A stretch of DNA of 64,000 nt from Diplosphaera chodatii (taxonomy: Eukaryota; Chlorophyta; Trebouxiophyceae; Prasiolales; Stichococcaceae): the NCBI GenBank assembly GCA_032358165.1, contig JAALGY010000032.1, positions 3,162,001 through 3,226,000 of the forward strand, given 5' to 3'. How positions within the stretch are numbered: the first letter of the stretch is position 1; each line of letters begins with the position of its first letter. The notes below the pieces were generated by a model. The model searched no databases. It had not been told where the DNA came from and saw nothing but the letters and a program-made list of their open reading frames with translations. Shown here piece after piece: positions 59,145 through 64,000 of this stretch. A program made the translations under genes and the position numbers.

Positions 59145-59166
59145 TGACGAGATGGAGGAGGGCTGA
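55712..59166 (+). CDS. FHA-domain coiled-coil protein with acidic tail
   Basis: The FHA domain, which binds phosphothreonine peptides, spans the first two exons: DIALLQEVTHIGRN (GR), QVSGKHCQVIGN (S-x-x-H) at 55786-55910, and KVYDTSTNGSYIIRSSQKLE (D-x-S-x-N-G) at about 56041-56100, then PIAVGDVLRLS. The key Arg, Ser, His and Asn-Gly are present. After a nuclear-type linker (VRKPDDAAQADEATPVKRLC) come several short exons of coiled coil between 56671 and 58265: LQSKLGEARSETEAARNQLD, IKELSAAKASLAQQVAEQQE, QLKQQLEDVQQHKDEELQAL, ADKAAATLRQQLGSSQREAR and LRDELTVNEERFHSQLQHLR. The last exon (about 58455-59166) is Ala/Pro-rich and ends in an Asp/Glu run (59109-59148). Start ATG 55712, 55718 or 55721. 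The architecture suggests a nuclear or checkpoint adaptor; no named family is assigned. Confidence 0.72.
59109..59148 (+). repeat. (GAGGAC)n repeat encoding an Asp/Glu run
   Basis: Tandem GAGGAC hexamers, with small changes at the end, encode the acidic tail of the FHA protein just before its stop at 59164-59166. Confidence 0.85.
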
Positions 59167-59754
59167 GGCAGAAGGTGTGTCTTGTGTTGTGTCGCACCCA
59201 AGCACTTCGAGACATCGGGCTGAGCAGCGATGTAAGTGTTCGTCCAGTGGGGTTTCGCATCCTTGTCGCATAGTAGTGCCACCTAGCGCTGGCACACTGA
59301 TTGACTTGCCGCTCGTGTGATGACTGCTGCAGGAGAGCCATGATGACAGCGTGTGGCACTTGGCTGCGTTCTTGACGCAGCTGCATCGTGTCACGCTGGC
59401 AGCAGACCGCACTATTACCTGGAATGGGACTGACGGCAGTCGTAGCGGCAGCTGTCGGGCCATAGCGACTGTATACTGCCTGGATCTGCAGTGATCGCTG
59501 TGATCCACTCTAGCTTCTTAATAGTCCACATGTTATCATCTGACGTAGCTGCGATAACATCTGTTGCATCTCGAATTGTGTCTGGGATTCCTACTGGCTA
59601 GATGTATGAACTGTAGGCCAAGCTTTATATGTCTGAAGCGTCAGCGTCCTGTAGAATAGCTCCGGGTGGTGCAAAAGCGCCTTGCAGTAATGTACTGCAT
59701 GGTCAGCTCTTAACGCTCTGTATATGCCAATATCCTCATGTCCTCAACAGCCCG
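59167..59754. other. Convergent 3' intergenic region
   Basis: Between the FHA gene (+) and the helical protein gene (-). No exon is seen. Confidence 0.4.
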
Positions 59755-60611
59755 TCAGTGGCTGCTGAAGCTCGCCTCCAGGGTGCCCATCATCTGAGTG
59801 GCCAGCTGCATGCGGTTCCGCAAGTCGAACGTGGCACTGCTCTGCATTGCCCATTCTTCCAACTTTGCAGTTTCATGACCCTCAATCTGCCGCCGCGCCC
59901 TGTACAGCAGGGGCCAAGCACCCAACTCAGGCACAGCAAGGAGCAGCAGAAGCCACATCTACAATCTAGGCCAGGATGCGCTGGTCAGGACCCACAGCAT
60001 GAAAATAAGGCAGCGGCATATGGTGATGCAGATGCAGGCGGATGTGTGCTCCAGTTTTGTGACGCTTACTCTGTCATCTTGTCCACGAACGCCTGTCTGA
60101 GCTCGTCAATGAACTTCACACCCAGGGTGGTAAGCTCGTCCATCTGCGCACGACATTACTCGGACATCAGCAGCTTGTTGGAGCCAGGTGTTGATCGCGT
60201 GATGGTGCCACCAGCGCACCCACTGAAGCAACAGGCATCTAGTGGCATTGCCAAACCGTCAAGAGTCCGTCACATCACCACTGGTGCACAGCAGACCTGC
60301 TCCAAGATCTCGGAAGTCCGCTGCTGCAGTGTCACTGCACCCGCATGCAGCGTTGGCGTGAGATGCGGCCACTCCCTGTCACCATCCGTAGGTATCTGCT
60401 GCTCCTGCCCGCGTTGCTCGTCCTGATGCGTGCCATTGCTCTCGGGAGCATCTTGCATGGTTGATGCCTGTGTACTCACCACCGTCCCCTCCAAAGTATG
60501 CCCAACGGCTGCTGCAGACGAGCACTTGCGCTGCTTTGTCAACTGACCGTCAGTGATGTTGCCGCCTATAAGCTTCACCTCTGGAACGCTTCGCAATGAG
60601 TGGGACGGCAT
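59755..60611 (-). CDS. Unrecognised small helical protein
   Basis: Three or more exons: 60611-about 60296 (MPSHSLRSVPEVKLIGGNIT, a Ser/Thr/Gln-rich stretch, then HAGAVTLQQRTSEILEQ), about 60145-60068 (MDELTTLGVKFIDELRQAFV-DKMTE) and a last exon of about 130 bases (AKLEEWAMQSSATFDLRNRM, QLATQMMGTLEASFSSH) stopping at 59755. The second and third segments are amphipathic helices suited to a coiled coil. No domain is recognised; a component of a kinetochore or other coiled-coil complex is possible but unproven. It is divergent from the CTD phosphatase gene. Confidence 0.45.
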
Positions 60612-61136
60612 TAGCGCAGGGCACTGTCGAAGGTGATTTTGAATCAGCGGAGTGGGACCCAGTCTAGACTCTCAGATTTCCTCGACGGCAGCAAACACAT
60701 CAGCGACATGTGTGTACATTCTGATCATCGAGAGCTGCATCACAGTCCGCCGTGGTAAGTGCCTGTGGCTGGCCGGTGTCGCACCACGTCTGTCGTGTGC
60801 AAGTCATGCATAGTCTCGCATGCGGTTCTTGGTACCCGTCCATTACACTCTGTAGCAGTCCCTGCAACCACATCTACTGTGAGTCCAGCAATTTGTGCAG
60901 TTGAACGTCTCATTTCAGTCCTCAAATACCTGCTAACGGGCTTCCGCCTACAATTTGCAACAGCGCACAGCGGACAGCGCATTGGCTGTGCAGCACCTGA
61001 GGTGTCAGCCTTGTGCGCGCCCTTGTATAGCACCAGTGTCAATAGCCTTGAGCCAGCGACCTGGCGCTACCACGCAATAAGCTGATGTAGTCGACGAGCC
61101 GCCTCTGCAAGCAAACCCGCGCACCCCTGCGGTAAC
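60612..61136. other. Divergent intergenic region
   Basis: 525 bases lie between two genes transcribed away from each other. No exon is seen. Confidence 0.4.
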
Positions 61137-64000
61137 ATGTCAGAGGGGGATGACAGCGATCTCGAGGATGGCGAGATACCGCCCACCCCTCCTCGCGAGG
61201 TGCAGTGTTGCACATGCACGTTGCTGGGTGGTACTTGTGCCAGGCCTTGGTTACGACTCATGATGTACATCTGCGGGCCTTCCTCCACCCACCCAAATCC
61301 ACCTGCAGATGATCATCCAGCGACAGCCTGCGCCGAGGGCACGCTCGCCTCCAGCGAGGCGCAGGACCCCCAGCACACCCCGCAGGCGGAAGCGCAGCAG
61401 ATCAGTGGAACGCCGCAGGTCTCACACACCCAGCACACGTGCCCAGGGCAGCACGCCGCCGCGCCCTGATGCCCGGCCGTCAACAGGCGGCAGGCGGTCT
61501 GCAGAGCGCAGTGGCCGGGTCGAGAACGGCAGGCACGGAGGCAGGCGCCCAGCGCGGGATGACAGCCCTCCTGACAGCAGGTCGCGGAAGCCTCGGCGGC
61601 GCAGTCCCTCGCCATCTCGGCGGCAGCGCAGCGAACCGCGCTGCGCAGCAGACTGCCTTGCGGCAGACATCCAGCGGTTGACCAACGATACAGGCGTACC
61701 TCAGGCCATGAAGTGCGCATGCGGCTCAGACAATAGAGCAGGAATCAGCCTGGGTCCGGCATGTTTGGGCATCACATCATAATCCAGATGGTTGATGTGC
61801 TTGCCTACCTGTCTCAGGTCGCTAGATGCTGTCTGTGAACGCCTCGCCTCGGCACTGCACAAGCTGGAGAAGTTTGCTGCAGTGGTGAGCTGCCAGTCTC
61901 ATTTGCTTGCAGACTGAAACAGTGAATTACCAAGTTTCCCGAGGACAGACCCAGCAGCGTTCCAGCGGTGTGCGTTGGTGGTTTATGCACAATATCATTT
62001 CTCTGTATCTGCAGGCAGGGACTGGGAGCTCTTCAGAGAAGCACAGCGAGCAGCTTGCAGCGCTTGCCGGCAGCATTTTTGCCGGCCTGCGCTCGGCGCA
62101 TGTGGTGCTGAGGACTGCACAAGGGTACTCTCACAACAGACTGTATGGTCGTCCCTGTGAACTTACCAATGCGTGGGTCGAGTCGACCGACAGCGATGTC
62201 AACAGACCTAGACACCGATATCCCTTACTTGCAACAGGCAGGCAATGGCGGGTGCAACCACACGAGACCTGTTCACTGCTGCCATGAGCAAGCGGGAGCA
62301 GCTGTTCAGTGACAGCCAGGCATCCACCCTGGAGGGCTGGGTGCACACGACCAAGGCGCTGCGGCCTGAGGTTCCAGCAGCTGCAAAGCCCAGCAGCGCA
62401 GCAGCATCAGCAGGCGGAGCGACCGGACCCGGCAGGGGAGTGCGTCCTGATGTCTCTGCTGTGGTTGCTGCCGCAGCCACCAGCAGGGCAGCGCCCAGTG
62501 GCAATGGCGCTGTGGAAGTGAACAGCGTCCCGCCTCCTCCGCCGCCGCCAGCGGAAGCCAAGCCTGTGCCAGGCCAGGGCACACAGCCAGCTGCAGCAGC
62601 CGCAGCAGTGTCAGACGCGGTGCTGGGGGGCTATGATCCCTTCATGGATCCGCTTGGCACCGCGCAGCATGAAGAGCTGTCAATCCAGCCGCAAGCAGGC
62701 TCTGCATACTCCATGCAGCCTGCTGCCACGCAGCCCCAATACATCGGCGCCAGTGATGTGCAGTCAGCTGGGAGCAACATGGTCAACGGCGTGCATCAGG
62801 ACTCCAACACTGCGCAGCCAACCGCAGCCAGCGCACTATCTTCGGCCATCCTGGGCGATGTCAACAGCCTTCTGCAGTGAGTCCTGTAGGGCTGTTTCTC
62901 GATGTCACATCTGGGGAGCCTCGTGGTTGCTTCATGCCATGTCTCCCTGTCCAACCGCCATTAAGGGCATGCGTATCATATGCCTGCAGGCGTCGGCACC
63001 TTTGCCTCGTGCTGGATCTGGTGAGTCTGCATTCTTGACTAACTCGTGGGACCCTGGGCACTCGGCCTGAAGCATAACTGCAGTGTCCAAGCAAGAGTTG
63101 GCTGCTCAAACTGGGTTTGTTCTGGCAGGACCACACGCTGGTCAACTCCACGCGTTTCTCTGAGGTGGCCGCCGACATGGAGATCAGGCTGCGCGGCCTC
63201 CTGAACCTTCCCAATGCTGCCGAGCGCCAGCTGTATGAGCTGCCGCAGATCCAGGTCACCAGCATGTCTGTCACAGTCGCCGCTGAATATGCAGTGTCCT
63301 GGTTGGATGCCTGCTGATGTCATCAATACATTGTGCATGGCCGAGGCCGGTGCTGTGCGGACGCAGATGTGGACGAAGCTCAGGCCAGGAGTGCAGGATT
63401 TCCTCAGCAGCACCTCCGAATGTTTTGAGCTGTGGATCCACACCAATGGCAGCAGGTTGGAGCCATCCACAGCATGCTGCCACTTTCGACCATAATGGTC
63501 AATCCACAATCTAAAAAGCATGCTGATAAGATACAGGCAAATCGCACTCTGGTACGATTGTCATCCCGCTGTCCTTGCAGGTCGTATGCAATGGCGGTGG
63601 TTGAGCTTCTTGATCCCACCGGCAGGCTGTTTGGGCCTCGGATCATTGCCCAGGTACACACTACCTGTGTTGAGGCCCCGCACCTCAGCTCCACTGCATG
63701 CACTTGTCCGCTTAGGCTATCCACCACCGCTGGGTGGCCTTGTTGTGTCAGCGTCGGCAGCCTTGTGCTACAGGGCAGCGGCGACCCGGCGCAGGTGGAC
63801 CTGGCCAAGCGGCTCAAGGCGGGCCTCGAGGGGCGGGAGATGGTGTCCATCATCGTGGACGACACCTCATCTGTGTACGACATTGTCCCCTGGGTCATGC
63901 TTGACCTGCCTACACTGCACAGCATGCACCCGGCATTGACGTGCTGCCCCTGCAACAGTTCACGGGCTGCCTCGACCCTTACTTGCCCCAAAGCACGCCT
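61137..64000 (+). CDS. RNA polymerase II CTD phosphatase, CPL3/FCP1-like (partial, runs off right edge)
   Basis: This enzyme removes phosphate from the polymerase II C-terminal repeat in the nucleus. Exon 1 (MSEGDDSDLEDGEIPPTPPR, 61137-61199) resembles the acidic EEGEI start of plant CPL3. Exon 2 is an RS/RRR-rich region (RRRKRSRSVERRRSHTPSTR). Then SLDAVCERLASALHKLEKFA (about 61826), SEQLAALAGSIFAGLRSAHV (about 62043) and a long Ala/Pro-rich exon to 62876, where CA/GTGAGT splices on rather than stopping at TGA. The FCP1 catalytic block follows: RRHLCLVLDL (62987-63018), DHTLVNSTRFSEV (63129-), giving DLDHT (DxDxT) across an intron, WTKLRPGVQDFLSSTSECFE, LWIHTNGSR, MAVVELLDPTGRLFGPRIIA (63590-63652) and VSIIVDDTSSVYD (about 63845). 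Catalytic aspartates are present. The rest, including any BRCT domain, lies beyond the window. Confidence 0.85.

Overview
This is nuclear DNA of a eukaryote, most likely a green alga and probably a chlorophyte of the Trebouxiophyceae type. The evidence is GC-rich sequence, compact genes broken into many short exons by roughly 60-300 base introns with GTGAGT-like donors and TGCAG-like acceptors, TTTAGGG-type telomere repeats in one intron, and proteins with plant-lineage forms (ERD2-like protein, CPL3-type CTD phosphatase, a plant-type AdoMetDC upstream ORF). I see no bacterial operons, tRNA, rRNA, CRISPR arrays or intact mobile elements. Gene spans below run from the first supported start codon to the stop with introns included. 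Exons were assembled by eye from protein family similarity plus GT/AG (sometimes GC/AG) sites and phase, so individual exon ends may be off by a few bases.

Layout, left to right: an RRM protein (-, cut by the left edge) faces a membrane-anchored TKL-type kinase (+) followed by unrecognised exons; nucleotide-sugar transporter (-); XRCC4 (+); an unrecognised gene (+); replication factor C large subunit RFC1 (-, 22 or more exons); universal stress protein (+); METTL21/FAM86-like methyltransferase (+); F-box protein (-); VMA21 (+); 2-oxoglutarate/Fe(II) oxygenase (+); TBC RabGAP (+); BUB3 (-); ERD2-like protein (-); a small ORF (+) and a helical-repeat protein (+); ARFRP1-type GTPase (-); DUF3431 protein (+); a fused S-adenosylmethionine decarboxylase-ornithine decarboxylase (-) with a conserved upstream ORF; short-chain dehydrogenase (-); FHA coiled-coil protein (+); an unrecognised helical protein (-); and a CPL3-like RNA polymerase II CTD phosphatase (+, cut by the right edge).

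The genes are mostly unrelated housekeeping genes: DNA replication and repair (RFC1, XRCC4), mitosis (BUB3), Golgi and vesicle traffic (ARFRP1, TBC, ERD2-like, sugar-nucleotide transporter, VMA21), and polyamine synthesis. The most notable locus is 48441-53449. One reading unit encodes both AdoMetDC and ODC, the two regulated decarboxylases of the polyamine pathway. It is preceded by a 54-codon exon whose peptide matches the polyamine-responsive uORF of land-plant AdoMetDC mRNAs, so one translational switch could control both enzymes.
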